Part shown: piece after piece, positions 10,881-18,835 of the stretch
Numbering within the stretch: the stretch's first letter is position 1
How the letters are laid out: each line of letters starts with the position of its first letter
Assembly (NCBI GenBank): GCA_007129945.1
Contig: SKUN01000056.1
Span: 1-36,333 of the forward strand
Origin: Bacteroidales bacterium
Lineage (GTDB): Bacteria; Bacteroidota; Bacteroidia; Bacteroidales; UBA7960
DNA length: 36,333 bases
Reading direction: 5' to 3'
The notes under the pieces: generated by a model
Databases searched by the model: none
What the model was told of the DNA's origin: nothing
Seen by the model: only the letters and a program-made list of their open reading frames with translations
Made by a program: the position numbers and the translations under genes

Positions 10881-12308
10881 GTGTTGAAAGAAAGCAGGCT
10901 TCAGTGGCTCTACGGGGGCAGCCTTGTGTTTGTTGCCCTGAACATGGTGATGATGGTTCAGGGAATTTACTGGCTGTCTGCACTTCCTTTTGCACTCGGC
11001 GTGATGCTGTTGTTGTTCTTTTCCCTGGATAAACTGATCCTGTTGCTTGTTTTTCTGACGCCCTTTTCGTTTAAGTACATTCATGAAGAGCTCGGGTTTA
11101 CAATGGATATTCCCACAGAGCCTGTTATCGTGGCCATCATGCTGCTTTTCTTTGTGAGGCTGCTATATGAGGGAGGTTATGACAAACGGGTATTGCGTCA
11201 TCCGGTGACGATGATTCTGATCATACAATTATTGTGGATGTTCATAACTACCGTCACCAGTGAAATGCCAATGGTGTCATTTAAATTCTTTATTTCCCGT
11301 CTTTGGTTTGTGACAACTTTCTTCTTTCTTGGTGTGTATTTGTTTCGCGAGCGGATAAATATGCACCGCTTCATGTGGCTGTTCGGATCGGCGCTGGCCA
11401 TTGTGGTGGTAATGTCGACTTATAACCACTATCTTCACGGGTTTGAGCGGGAGGTGGGATATGCGATGGTCCGGCCGTTTTTCAATGACCACACCCATTA
11501 CGGGGCTGTATTGGCCCTGGTGGCGCCTTTTTTTGTTGTGATGGCCTTCAACCGCAATGGTAGCGTGCTGCGCAGGCGGCTTGCCATGATGGTGTTTTTC
11601 TTGTTTTGTGCGGGCATTTTATTCAGTTATAGCCGTGCCTCCTGGCTGAGCCTGATTGTGGCAGCCGGTGGGTTTGTGATTCTGGTTTTTCGTCTGAAGT
11701 TTCGCTTTATTCTTGCCGGGCTGATTCTTTTGCTGGGTGTCTTTGCCCTGTACCAAACGGAGATTGTGATGCGCCTGGAACGCAATCAGCAGGAGTCGTC
11801 CGGTGATTTTTCCGAGCATGTGCAATCCATCACCAACATCACCTCGGACGCCTCCAACCTGGAGCGGATCAACCGCTGGAGGTCCGCCTACCGCATGTAT
11901 GAGGAAAGACCGGTATTTGGCTGGGGACCGGGTACCTATCAGTTTGTGTATGCGCCTTTTCAGCGATCGGAGGATTACACCATTATCACCACCCATTTTG
12001 GTGACCTCGGGAATGCCCACAGTGAATATATCGGTCCGCTTTCTGAGAGCGGGCTCCCCGGAATGCTTTCCTTTATCGCCCTGGCCCTGGCGGTGCTGGC
12101 TACAGGGGTGAAATTGTATAAGAAAGCAACTGACAGGGAAATGCGCCTTATTGCCCTGGGCTTAACCCTGGGCTTCATCACTTATCTGACGCACGGGCTG
12201 TTGAATAACTTTTTAGATACAGATAAGGCTTCAGTACCCTTTTGGGGAATGATGGCCATTCTGGTTGCCATGGATGTGTTTTACTCCAAACGGGAACAAA
12301 GGGCCTGA
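10881..12308 (+). CDS. O-antigen polymerase / ligase family protein (Wzy/WaaL-like)
   Basis: A 475-residue membrane protein with about 10-12 helices, resembling the O-antigen ligase/polymerase superfamily. The large periplasmic loop (about 300-395) follows SYSRASWLSLIVA and contains RINRWRSAYRMYEERPVFGWGPGTY and NAHSEYIGPLSESGLPGML; the GxGPG-like and HSEY motifs are typical of this loop. The start is probably the GTG at 10881, 4 bases after the wzz stop; no ATG lies near the N terminus before residue 20. The product could polymerise repeat units (Wzy) or join polymer to a lipid (WaaL); sequence alone does not decide. The flippase and Wzz next to it favour a polymerase. Confidence 0.85.
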   Translation: MLKESRLQWLYGGSLVFVALNMVMMVQGIYWLSALPFALGVMLLLFFSLDKLILLLVFLTPFSFKYIHEELGFTMDIPTEPVIVAIMLLFFVRLLYEGGYDKRVLRHPVTMILIIQLLWMFITTVTSEMPMVSFKFFISRLWFVTTFFFLGVYLFRERINMHRFMWLFGSALAIVVVMSTYNHYLHGFEREVGYAMVRPFFNDHTHYGAVLALVAPFFVVMAFNRNGSVLRRRLAMMVFFLFCAGILFSYSRASWLSLIVAAGGFVILVFRLKFRFILAGLILLLGVFALYQTEIVMRLERNQQESSGDFSEHVQSITNITSDASNLERINRWRSAYRMYEERPVFGWGPGTYQFVYAPFQRSEDYTIITTHFGDLGNAHSEYIGPLSESGLPGMLSFIALALAVLATGVKLYKKATDREMRLIALGLTLGFITYLTHGLLNNFLDTDKASVPFWGMMAILVAMDVFYSKREQRA

Positions 12309-12314
12309 GGTTTA

Positions 12315-12346
12315 TTTGTAAAGCACTTGATTATCCTTTAATTTTG
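12315..12346 (+). promoter_or_regulatory. Promoter of the nitroreductase gene
   Basis: TTTG at 12315-12318, a 20-base spacer, and TAATTTTG at 12339-12346. This is the best full match to the Bacteroidota consensus in the window. Predicted transcript start is near 12351, with a 38-base leader. Confidence 0.7.
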
Positions 12347-12388
12347 TGCCCGAACAATTTTGTGGCCGAATAAAATATACTTAATACT

Positions 12389-13147
12389 ATGGAAACCATC
12401 AAAACACTTCTGAATCACCGGACAATCCGTAAATATAAAACGGACCCCATCGACGACCGGGTGCTGAACGAGGTACTTGAAGCCGGCTTTCGGGCTTCAA
12501 CCACCGGCAATATGCAGGTGTACAGTGTCATTGTGTCCAAAGATGAACAAAAGCGCAAGGAACTCTGCAAGCTGCATTTCGGGCAACCGATGGTGGAGCA
12601 GGCTCCTGTATTGCTTACATTTTGTGCCGATTTCAATCGTTTCAATAAATGGTGCCGGCAAAGGGATGCAGATCCCGGCTATGACAACTTTCTTTCATTT
12701 TTTACGGCTTCCATTGATGCCCTGCTGGTTTCACAGAACGTGGCGGTAGCCGCCGAGGCTCACGGGCTGGGGATTTGCTACCTGGGAACCACCACTTACC
12801 AGGCAGATAAGCTGATCGACTTTTTTGACCTGCCGGAAGGTGTGGTGCCTGTGACCACACTGGTAGTCGGATACCCTGACGAAGACCCGGAGCAGGTTGA
12901 CCGCCTGCCGGCCGAAGGGGTTGTGCATCACGAAACTTACAAGGATTACAGCCGTGAAGATATTGACAGGATCTACCATGAAAAGGAAAATCTGCCACTT
13001 ACCGCAGACCTGATCCGGGAGAATCAGCTGGAGAACCTGGCGCAGATCTTCACCCTGAAACGGTACACCAAAAAAGACAACATCCACTTCAGCAAGGTAA
13101 TGCTGGATGTTCTGCACAAGCAGGGATTCATGAATCACGAAGACTGA
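12389..13147 (+). CDS. Nitroreductase family NAD(P)H-dependent flavin oxidoreductase
   Basis: A 252-residue cytoplasmic FMN enzyme of the nitroreductase superfamily, nearest in layout to the NfsA/Frp branch. The N terminus LLNHRTIRKYKTDPI is the family's RSxRxF-like FMN contact, followed by ASTTGNMQVYSVIV (about 37-50). GLGICYLGTT (about 125-134) and VPVTTLVVGYPDE (about 151-163) are also typical. Such enzymes reduce quinones, nitroaromatics or flavins; the natural substrate cannot be told. It has its own strong promoter, and the gene end faces the GDSL gene with an 11-base gap. Confidence 0.9.
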   Translation: METIKTLLNHRTIRKYKTDPIDDRVLNEVLEAGFRASTTGNMQVYSVIVSKDEQKRKELCKLHFGQPMVEQAPVLLTFCADFNRFNKWCRQRDADPGYDNFLSFFTASIDALLVSQNVAVAAEAHGLGICYLGTTTYQADKLIDFFDLPEGVVPVTTLVVGYPDEDPEQVDRLPAEGVVHHETYKDYSREDIDRIYHEKENLPLTADLIRENQLENLAQIFTLKRYTKKDNIHFSKVMLDVLHKQGFMNHED

Positions 13148-13158
13148 TCAACTCCAGG

Positions 13159-14442
13159 TCAGGGAAAGGTGATGCCCGCAACCTGGCTCACCGCTACTTT
13201 TGGAATGGTGGCGTTAAACTCCTGGTTGATGGCCTCAATGAAATCATTGGCCACAATGGCGCTCCCCCTTTTGCTCAGGTGAATCCCGTCCAGAGAGAAG
13301 ATCCCTCCTGTAATAAAAGATGAACCGAAGGCGATGCCATCAATGTAAATGCCCTGCCCGGCCTCCTGCAGTCTCTGGTGCATATCAACATGTGCAAGTC
13401 CTTTTTCACTGGCGGTTTCCCTGATCAACTGGTTGTAGGCCGTGGTGGCTTCACGGACTTCTGTAACCTGGTTCCCGGACAGGTAATGTGTTTCCGGCAA
13501 CGGAACCTGGCTGCCCCAGCCTTGCTGTGTGATCCCGGCCAGGGCTGTAAGCAGCACGAGTTCTCCCTCTTCCAGCTGTCTGACCCCGGCCGGATGGGTG
13601 TTGTCCTCTGCCACCAGGGCATTCATCCCCAATGAGAAACTGATATGAGGTGCTTCCTGGTAGGCACTGTTGAGCTGGTCCACTACTGCCTGTTCCGTTA
13701 AAGGGAGTGCATTGAAGGGAACGGTTGTAAAAAACGGGATACTGGTAATGTCCGGGATATTGGCAACCACCCCTTTGGCCCCCGCTTGTGTAAGTTGAGA
13801 CGTAAGCATTTGATAGAAAGAGGCAAACTCCCCCACGGGGGTAATGCCTTCTCCTTTGCCTCCGCTGGTGGCAAAGCCCAGGATGTCATTGTTCCCGGCC
13901 CATAAGCTGAAAAAGGTGGGCTGAAGGGCCATGGCATCGGATAAAACGCTGCTGGTGGCCGGATTGGCGGCAAAACGTCCGAAGTAAGGATTCAGGGTCC
14001 CATACCCCTGGAACAACAAGTGCTGCACCTTTGCCCCCGGGACACCGAGGTTGTGAAATGGGCCTTCTGTGTCGAAAATGTTTTCACTGTTGTCAGGATC
14101 CGGATTGCCTGGTGCCGGTACCGGCATCAGTGAGCCCCCGGCTTCTGCCAGAACCAGCCGGTTTCCGAACCCCAGTTCATCCTTCATCAGGGGCTGAGAA
14201 AAAGATGAGAGCCCCACATACATAAGCTGGCCGGCCATGAGGTTGGCCAGGGAATGTTCCTGGCCGTTCCTGAATAACTCCCCGTCTTTAAAGCCTGCTG
14301 TCAGGGAATTGCCGATTGCTGCAAAAGTGGTGAAGTCAGCTTCGCCCGTTTGCGGATCAGGCTGATCTATTTCAGGCTCACATCCGGGAATGATCCAAAA
14401 GAGGAAAATCAGAAGCAGGTATTTGCGTGTTGTATGGTTCAT
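13159..14442 (-). CDS. SGNH/GDSL-family hydrolase lipoprotein
   Basis: A 427-residue lipoprotein with a type II signal peptide: hydrophobic LLLIFLFWIIPGC with Cys at residue 21 as lipidation site, followed by an acidic EPEID start. The mature part has the SGNH blocks: AAIGNSLTAGF with nucleophile Ser46, AGNNDILGF as the GxND block, and DGIHLSKRG near the C terminus supplying the Asp-His pair. It should be an esterase or lipase anchored in the outer membrane or facing the periplasm. It begins 21 bases after the FadL-type gene on the same strand, suggesting that acyl groups it releases are handled by the porin. That link is inference; a glycan deacetylase role is also possible. Confidence 0.88.
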   Translation of the reverse strand: MNHTTRKYLLLIFLFWIIPGCEPEIDQPDPQTGEADFTTFAAIGNSLTAGFKDGELFRNGQEHSLANLMAGQLMYVGLSSFSQPLMKDELGFGNRLVLAEAGGSLMPVPAPGNPDPDNSENIFDTEGPFHNLGVPGAKVQHLLFQGYGTLNPYFGRFAANPATSSVLSDAMALQPTFFSLWAGNNDILGFATSGGKGEGITPVGEFASFYQMLTSQLTQAGAKGVVANIPDITSIPFFTTVPFNALPLTEQAVVDQLNSAYQEAPHISFSLGMNALVAEDNTHPAGVRQLEEGELVLLTALAGITQQGWGSQVPLPETHYLSGNQVTEVREATTAYNQLIRETASEKGLAHVDMHQRLQEAGQGIYIDGIAFGSSFITGGIFSLDGIHLSKRGSAIVANDFIEAINQEFNATIPKVAVSQVAGITFP

Positions 14443-14463
14443 TGGTTGAGGTATTGGGGGTTT

Positions 14464-15696
14464 TTATAATCTGTAACTGATGCCGATGCCCGGTATCACT
14501 GCCCTTGTACTGTATGTGCCGCCAAAGTTTTCCGGACTGTAAGCAGCCTCTTTTTCCAGCCCCATGATAAAAAGCAGGCTGGCGTCTATACTGAGGTTAC
14601 GGGTTGGCATATAAGTGAGTCCTCCGGAAAAGGCGAGGTTGTCCAGGCTGGGTGTTTCCGGGGAAAAATAGTCCTCATGGACCGGGCTGGGGTCGAAATA
14701 GGCACCTGCCCGTACAAACAGATCCGGGTTTACCCTGTATTCACCGCCTATTCTTGCGATGAGGGTGTTGCTGTAATTCCTGGGGTTACGACTGTCTGCC
14801 AGGGTGGGTGTGTTGGTTTCAAAGTCGAAATTCAACTCCTCATACACATCCCAGAACACATAATTCAGTGAAATCCCCGCCATAAAGTCGCGGGTAAACT
14901 GGTATGACAGCCCGAAATCCAGGTTGGCCGGCAAAGGCAGGGTGACCGCCACGCTGTTTTCGGCCGGAAAATTCCCCGCAAGGGAGGAAGGTACGCTGAA
15001 TAAAGCATCCGCATCTTCCAGCTCCATGTCAATATGTGAACGATAACTGAGCCCGGCTTTCAGCCCCCCGGGATGGGAGAATTGTATTCCGGCATTAAAC
15101 CCGTAATTGGCTGTGCTGCCTTCAATGCTGACCCGGCCTTCTCCATCGGGTCCGGTAACCGGCAAAGCCTGTGTCATATCGACCGAGCCGAAGGTATAAA
15201 CAAAGCCTGCGCCAACCGATAACATGTCGCTGATCCGGTAAGAGAGTGTGGGCTGAATGGTAATGGCACGCAGCGAGATATCCTGTATCAGGAAGCGTCC
15301 GGCCCAGCCTTCCTCCCATGAAAGGCTGTTTCCATAGGGGGTGTTGACTGCCACACCGGCAGCCAGCCTGTCAGTTACCATGGCAGCCGCATAAAAATAG
15401 AAAGGCGTTCCCGGCGGGTTATCTGTTTTGGCCTGGTATACGGAGGGTTGCTCCATCCGGAATGCGGTGCTGGCAAAAATGCCGCTGGCACCCCCGAGAA
15501 TACTTACCTGCTGAGGCATCATGGCCAGTCCCCCCGGATTAAAGAACATGGTGCTTGCATCCATGTGGAGGGAGGTTCCGATCAGGCCCATCCCAGTTTG
15601 TCTCTGCCCGTGCAGGCTTACCTGGTAACCTCCGGCAATTGAGAGTGAAGCGGAGAACAGCAGGAAAGCTGCTCCAAATAAAAAAAAGCGTATCAT
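14464..15696 (-). CDS. FadL/OmpP1/TodX-family outer-membrane transport protein
   Basis: A 410-residue outer-membrane protein of the FadL family, channels for long-chain fatty acids and other hydrophobic compounds. It has a signal peptide (about 1-21, ending SIAGG), the N-terminal hatch region with MDASTMFFNPGGLAMM, equivalent to the family's NPAG signature, and barrel strands with family-like stretches such as VAVNTPYG, WAGRFLIQ and LSYRISDMLSVGAGF. It ends in a barrel-type YRL. It is the first gene of a two-gene unit with the GDSL lipoprotein. The 200-base region upstream carries two inverted repeats but no TAnnTTTG match, so its promoter is not assigned. Confidence 0.92.
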   Translation of the reverse strand: MIRFFLFGAAFLLFSASLSIAGGYQVSLHGQRQTGMGLIGTSLHMDASTMFFNPGGLAMMPQQVSILGGASGIFASTAFRMEQPSVYQAKTDNPPGTPFYFYAAAMVTDRLAAGVAVNTPYGNSLSWEEGWAGRFLIQDISLRAITIQPTLSYRISDMLSVGAGFVYTFGSVDMTQALPVTGPDGEGRVSIEGSTANYGFNAGIQFSHPGGLKAGLSYRSHIDMELEDADALFSVPSSLAGNFPAENSVAVTLPLPANLDFGLSYQFTRDFMAGISLNYVFWDVYEELNFDFETNTPTLADSRNPRNYSNTLIARIGGEYRVNPDLFVRAGAYFDPSPVHEDYFSPETPSLDNLAFSGGLTYMPTRNLSIDASLLFIMGLEKEAAYSPENFGGTYSTRAVIPGIGISYRL

Positions 15697-15740
15697 GTTG
15701 GGTTGGTGGTTTGGTTAACACTGACAAAAAACGCATCGCC

Positions 15741-15758
15741 CGCGTTAAGAATAACGCG
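15741..15758. repeat. Perfect inverted repeat upstream of the FadL gene
   Basis: CGCGTTA-AGAA-TAACGCG: a 7-bp perfect dyad with a 4-base centre, 45 bases before the FadL start codon. It is unusually GC-rich at its ends for this AT-rich spacer and lacks an adjacent T-run. It could be an operator or a leader hairpin. Confidence 0.5.
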
Positions 15759-15781
15759 CACAAAAAGACAGCGCAATATAT

Positions 15782-15811
15782 AAAAAAAACAAATGCATTA
15801 AACATTTGTTT
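15782..15811 (-). terminator. Probable terminator of the nucleoside kinase gene
   Basis: Read on the minus strand: a 9-bp stem AAACAAATG / CATTTGTTT with a 7-base loop, followed directly by a run of T. It is 85 bases beyond the nucleoside kinase stop. The stem is AT-rich, so strength is uncertain; as a dyad upstream of the FadL gene it could alternatively bind a regulator. Confidence 0.5.
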
Positions 15812-15895
15812 ATTCCGGAGCCGGTTCCGGCATACCACTGAACAGGCTTTCCTGAAGGCAGTATTTGCTTGTCTTCCCAGAAAAATCTGACATTT

Positions 15896-17431
15896 TCAGC
15901 TGTATTGAAAACTGCTTCCGCCGATGAATTCCCTGAGGATGGAGGTGGGCGGAATATCCAGCGGATTAATGGGGATGAGCAGTGAGAGAATCCTGTTCAG
16001 TCTTTTAATTTCTTCACGGATCTGTTCATTTTCCGCCTTTTCAGGATCGGCAATGGCCGGGGCATAGTGGGCAAAAACAGCCAGTTCATAAATCAGTGCA
16101 GAGTTGAAAATGGCGTGCGCGCTTTCCTGGAAGGGGAATATACTGTGATATTCATTTTGCACGACGTCGGGCCAGCGTCTGATGGTTTCGTTGAAACTGT
16201 ACCCCCGAAACAGATGATCCCGCACAAGCCTGCGGATCAATCTGTGATCGGATGTGGACAACGGAAGGTGGTCATGAATGTTCAATGTGCTCAGTGCAGA
16301 CACATACAGGCGGTATGAGGGGATCTCCATGGTTTTATCCCACAACTCGGGGTTCAGGCCATGTATTCCTTCTACAATAATATAGGTATCCGGGCTGATC
16401 CTGGTGGGGTTCTTGTCGGGTCTGGCTCCCCGGCCATCGAAATGATACCTGGATAAATACACTTCTTTGCCATCCAGCAGCTCACTGATCTCTTTATTAA
16501 ACAGTTCCAGGTTGAGTGCGGTGATCTGTTCAAAATTTTTGATCCCTGTTACCGGGTCGTCAGGGATGGCACTATGCGGATGGTAATAATTGTCCAGTGA
16601 CAGGATAAGCACCTCTTTTTTCATTACCTTCAGCTCTATGGCCAGGCGATTGGCCGAAGTGGTTTTCCCGGAAGAAGTCGGCCCGGCCAGGAAAACGAGC
16701 CTGGGGTTGCCGGGGTGGTTGAGAATGTTTTCCGCAATCAACGATATACGCCGGGCCTGCCAGGCCTCCGATAGCTTAATGAATTCAGGAAGCCTTTCCT
16801 GCCTGATGATATCGTTCAGTTCTGCAAAACTCCCGATGCCCAGGTGCATCATTGTTTGTTCCGTTTCCTCAAACCCGTGGAAATACTTGCTTGTTTCAGG
16901 TTTTGGCGGCATGACTCTGTCAAAAAAATCCGGGTCGGCTATCAGGAAAAAGCCTTTGTGAAAGGGGATGAGGCGAAAGCTTTCCAGTTGCCTGTAGTTT
17001 TTTTGTATGTGATTGAGTAATAGTTCTCCGAAGCCATTGAGGTGTGCCAGGCGAAGTCCTTCGGGCTCTGTTTCAAAAGACTTTGATTTGATAAGATGGA
17101 TGACGTCTTTTCGCTGATTGGCTTCGAAATACCGAAGAATCTTTTCCAGGGGAAGCATTTCATGCCGGAAGTTTTCCCGCTGCCCGATCATTTTGCGGAT
17201 GCGTCCGGCAATAGCCTCCAGCTCCCCGGTGCTGACGCTGTGGTTTTTGAAATAACCATAAACCCCTCCCGGTATACTGTAGGCAATATAAAACTGTTTG
17301 TTTTTCAGCACCATCCCTGCAGCCTTATTGAAAAGGACAAGCAGGGGCTCCATCAGGTTTCGGAAAGATTGTTTCAGGGCTTCCGGCGGCTTGCTGTCGG
17401 TGGTATAAAGCCCTGTGTCCTGGAAATTCAT
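15896..17431 (-). CDS. Nucleoside (uridine-kinase-like) kinase with ThrRS-like N-terminal region
   Basis: A 511-residue cytoplasmic protein. The C-terminal half is a P-loop kinase of the phosphoribulokinase/uridine kinase family: LAGPTSSGKTTSANRL with Walker A at 250-257, LILSLDNYY after it, YHFDGRGARPD, and VEGIHGLNPEL. It continues with the family's SALSTLNIHDH and PFQESAHAIFNSALIYEL stretches. The N-terminal half resembles the threonyl-tRNA-synthetase second additional domain found in this fusion family, but the usual leading TGS domain is absent. The frame is open to a GTG at 17506, but the -7 box at 17483-17490 lies inside that extension, so the ATG at 17431 is the likely start. Expected role: phosphorylation of a nucleoside such as uridine; the substrate is inferred from the family. 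Confidence 0.88.
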   Translation of the reverse strand: MNFQDTGLYTTDSKPPEALKQSFRNLMEPLLVLFNKAAGMVLKNKQFYIAYSIPGGVYGYFKNHSVSTGELEAIAGRIRKMIGQRENFRHEMLPLEKILRYFEANQRKDVIHLIKSKSFETEPEGLRLAHLNGFGELLLNHIQKNYRQLESFRLIPFHKGFFLIADPDFFDRVMPPKPETSKYFHGFEETEQTMMHLGIGSFAELNDIIRQERLPEFIKLSEAWQARRISLIAENILNHPGNPRLVFLAGPTSSGKTTSANRLAIELKVMKKEVLILSLDNYYHPHSAIPDDPVTGIKNFEQITALNLELFNKEISELLDGKEVYLSRYHFDGRGARPDKNPTRISPDTYIIVEGIHGLNPELWDKTMEIPSYRLYVSALSTLNIHDHLPLSTSDHRLIRRLVRDHLFRGYSFNETIRRWPDVVQNEYHSIFPFQESAHAIFNSALIYELAVFAHYAPAIADPEKAENEQIREEIKRLNRILSLLIPINPLDIPPTSILREFIGGSSFQYS

Positions 17432-17482
17432 ATATAAAAAATCAATTGTTGCAAAATAATTGAAAACAGATGCCTGGACAGA

Positions 17483-17490
17483 CAAAGATA
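17483..17490 (-). promoter_or_regulatory. -7 box of the nucleoside kinase gene
   Basis: TATCTTTG on the minus strand, transcript start near 17478 and a 47-base leader before the ATG at 17431. It decides against the upstream GTG at 17506. No TTTG at the -33 position. Confidence 0.6.
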
Positions 17491-17508
17491 CGGCTTTATA
17501 AAACACCT

Positions 17509-17540
17509 GCGTTTTGCTTTATTTGCCATTGGCGTTTTGC
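17509..17540. repeat. Direct repeat between divergent promoters
   Basis: GCGTTTTGC occurs at 17509-17517 and again at 17532-17540, 23 bases apart (about two helical turns), with a GCC-ATT-GGC dyad between them. The first copy overlaps the expected -33 region of the nucleoside kinase promoter. It may be a paired regulator site; chance similarity is possible. Confidence 0.35.
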
Positions 17541-17573
17541 CTCGTTTGACCGGATCCAATGTGTAATTTTTTA

Positions 17574-17604
17574 TTGTGAATTTCAGAAAATTCATGTAGG
17601 TTTG
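17574..17604 (+). promoter_or_regulatory. Promoter of the dihydroorotate-dehydrogenase-like gene
   Basis: TTG at 17574-17576, a 20-base spacer, and TAGGTTTG at 17597-17604. Transcript start is near 17609, which puts the GTG at 17614 too close and supports the ATG at 17656. Confidence 0.6.
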
Positions 17605-17655
17605 CTTCAATAAGTGACACCAAAAGGAAGTATCCATTATAAAACCATACCACGC

Positions 17656-18642
17656 ATGATTGACTTATCGACCACTTACATGGGCCTTCAGCTGAAAAGC
17701 CCCCTGATTGTTGGCAGTTCCGGTTTGACAAAAAGTATCAGCAACCTGGAACAAATGGAGGAAAAAGGCGCAGGTGCTGTCGTTCTGAAATCTCTTTTTG
17801 AGGAACAGATCAAAGTTGAGATCCGGAAGGTTTTTTCCTATGACGAGGCGCATAATGCGTATACCGAAGCGGAAGATTATATCAGGAATTATGCACGTGA
17901 ACATACCCTGGACGAATACCTGAACCTCATTCAGGAGGCCAGGAGCAAACTTTCAATTCCCGTTATTGCCAGCATCAACTGCACCACTGCACAGGAGTGG
18001 CCGGCCTTTGCCAAAAATATTCAAAAAGCCGGGGCTGATGCCCTGGAGTTAAATGTATTTGTGTTGCCCGCTGACATTGAAAGGGAAGGGCGGGAGTATG
18101 AACAATTGTACGTGGATGTGGCGGAGAAGGTTCAGAAAGAAGTCAGCATTCCTGTTTCACTGAAGATCTCCAACTATTTCTCCGGTCTTGCGCATATGGT
18201 CAAAAAACTAAGCTGGACGGGGGTTCAGGGCGTGGTATTGTTCAATCGCTTTTTTAATCCGGAAGTGGACACAGCGTCATTTAAGATCACCCCCGGTCAT
18301 TTGTACAGCAACCCGGAAGAAATCACACATTCACTTCGCTGGATCGGGATTCTTTCAGGACAGATCAAAACGGACCTTTGCGCTTCTACCGGTGTGCACG
18401 ACGGGAAAGGAGTCATCAAACAGCTGCTTGTAGGTGCCCGGGCCGTTCAGGTATGCTCTACCCTTTATAAGAACGGATTGGGTCAGCTGGATGTGATCCG
18501 TGACGAAATGCTTGAATGGATGGAACAGCACAACTACACGAAGATCTCCGATTTCCGGGGGATCATGAGTCAGAAAATGACCGAAAACCCTGCAGCGTTC
18601 CTCAGGGTGCAGTTCATGAAGCATTTTGCCGGAATTGAGTAA
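17656..18642 (+). CDS. Dihydroorotate-dehydrogenase-like flavoprotein
   Basis: A 328-residue TIM-barrel protein resembling class 1 dihydroorotate dehydrogenases and related FMN oxidoreductases. MIDLSTTYMGLQLKSPLIVGSSGLT is the expected first strand, followed by GAGAVVLKSLFEEQI (the conserved Lys region), PVIASINCTTAQEW, GADALELNVF, PVSLKISNYF and, near the end, STGVHDGKGVIKQLLVGARAVQVCSTLY, which forms the phosphate-binding loop. The typical catalytic-loop pattern of true PyrD (NxSxPNxxG) is not seen, so pyrimidine synthesis is not assured and another substrate is possible. The start at 17656 is chosen because the longer frame begins only a few bases after the predicted transcript start. A strong terminator follows. 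Confidence 0.85.
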   Translation: MIDLSTTYMGLQLKSPLIVGSSGLTKSISNLEQMEEKGAGAVVLKSLFEEQIKVEIRKVFSYDEAHNAYTEAEDYIRNYAREHTLDEYLNLIQEARSKLSIPVIASINCTTAQEWPAFAKNIQKAGADALELNVFVLPADIEREGREYEQLYVDVAEKVQKEVSIPVSLKISNYFSGLAHMVKKLSWTGVQGVVLFNRFFNPEVDTASFKITPGHLYSNPEEITHSLRWIGILSGQIKTDLCASTGVHDGKGVIKQLLVGARAVQVCSTLYKNGLGQLDVIRDEMLEWMEQHNYTKISDFRGIMSQKMTENPAAFLRVQFMKHFAGIE

Positions 18643-18660
18643 CCGGAATCAACCAAGTAG

Positions 18661-18675
18661 TACCCCGTTGGGGTA
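18661..18675. repeat. Perfect short hairpin in the 3' region
   Basis: TACCCC-GTT-GGGGTA, a 6-bp perfect stem with a 3-base loop, 19 bases after the stop of the dihydroorotate-dehydrogenase-like gene and 21 bases before its terminator. It has no T-run. It may stabilise the 3' end of the message. Confidence 0.4.
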
Positions 18676-18696
18676 ATCACACTGAAAGCATTGCTG

Positions 18697-18727
18697 AAGG
18701 CCGGATTCCCGGCCTTTAGATTTTTTT
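18697..18727 (+). terminator. Intrinsic terminator
   Basis: AAGGCCGG-ATTC-CCGGCCTT, an 8-bp GC-rich stem with a 4-base loop, followed within 5 bases by seven T. It ends the dihydroorotate-dehydrogenase-like transcript and isolates it from the thioredoxin genes. Confidence 0.88.
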
Positions 18728-18793
18728 AACACCTCAAGGTTTGCACCCAACAAAATATATTGATACCTTTATACTTTGAAAATATAATATATT

Positions 18794-18801
18794 TATTTTT
18801 G
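18794..18801 (+). promoter_or_regulatory. -7 box of the membrane-anchored thioredoxin gene
   Basis: TATTTTTG, transcript start near 18806. The TTG at 18809 would be nearly leaderless, so the ATG at 18836, giving a 30-base leader, is preferred. The surroundings are extremely AT-rich. Confidence 0.5.
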
Positions 18802-18835
18802 TAAACGCTTGATAAACAATAGAAAACGAATTACT

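Noticed and set aside
13148-13200. Terminator between the convergent nitroreductase and GDSL genes
   Set aside because: No stem with a T-run can be formed in the 11-base gap or nearby.
17432-17506. N-terminal extension of the nucleoside kinase from a GTG
   Set aside because: The -7 box lies inside it and the added residues match no part of the family.
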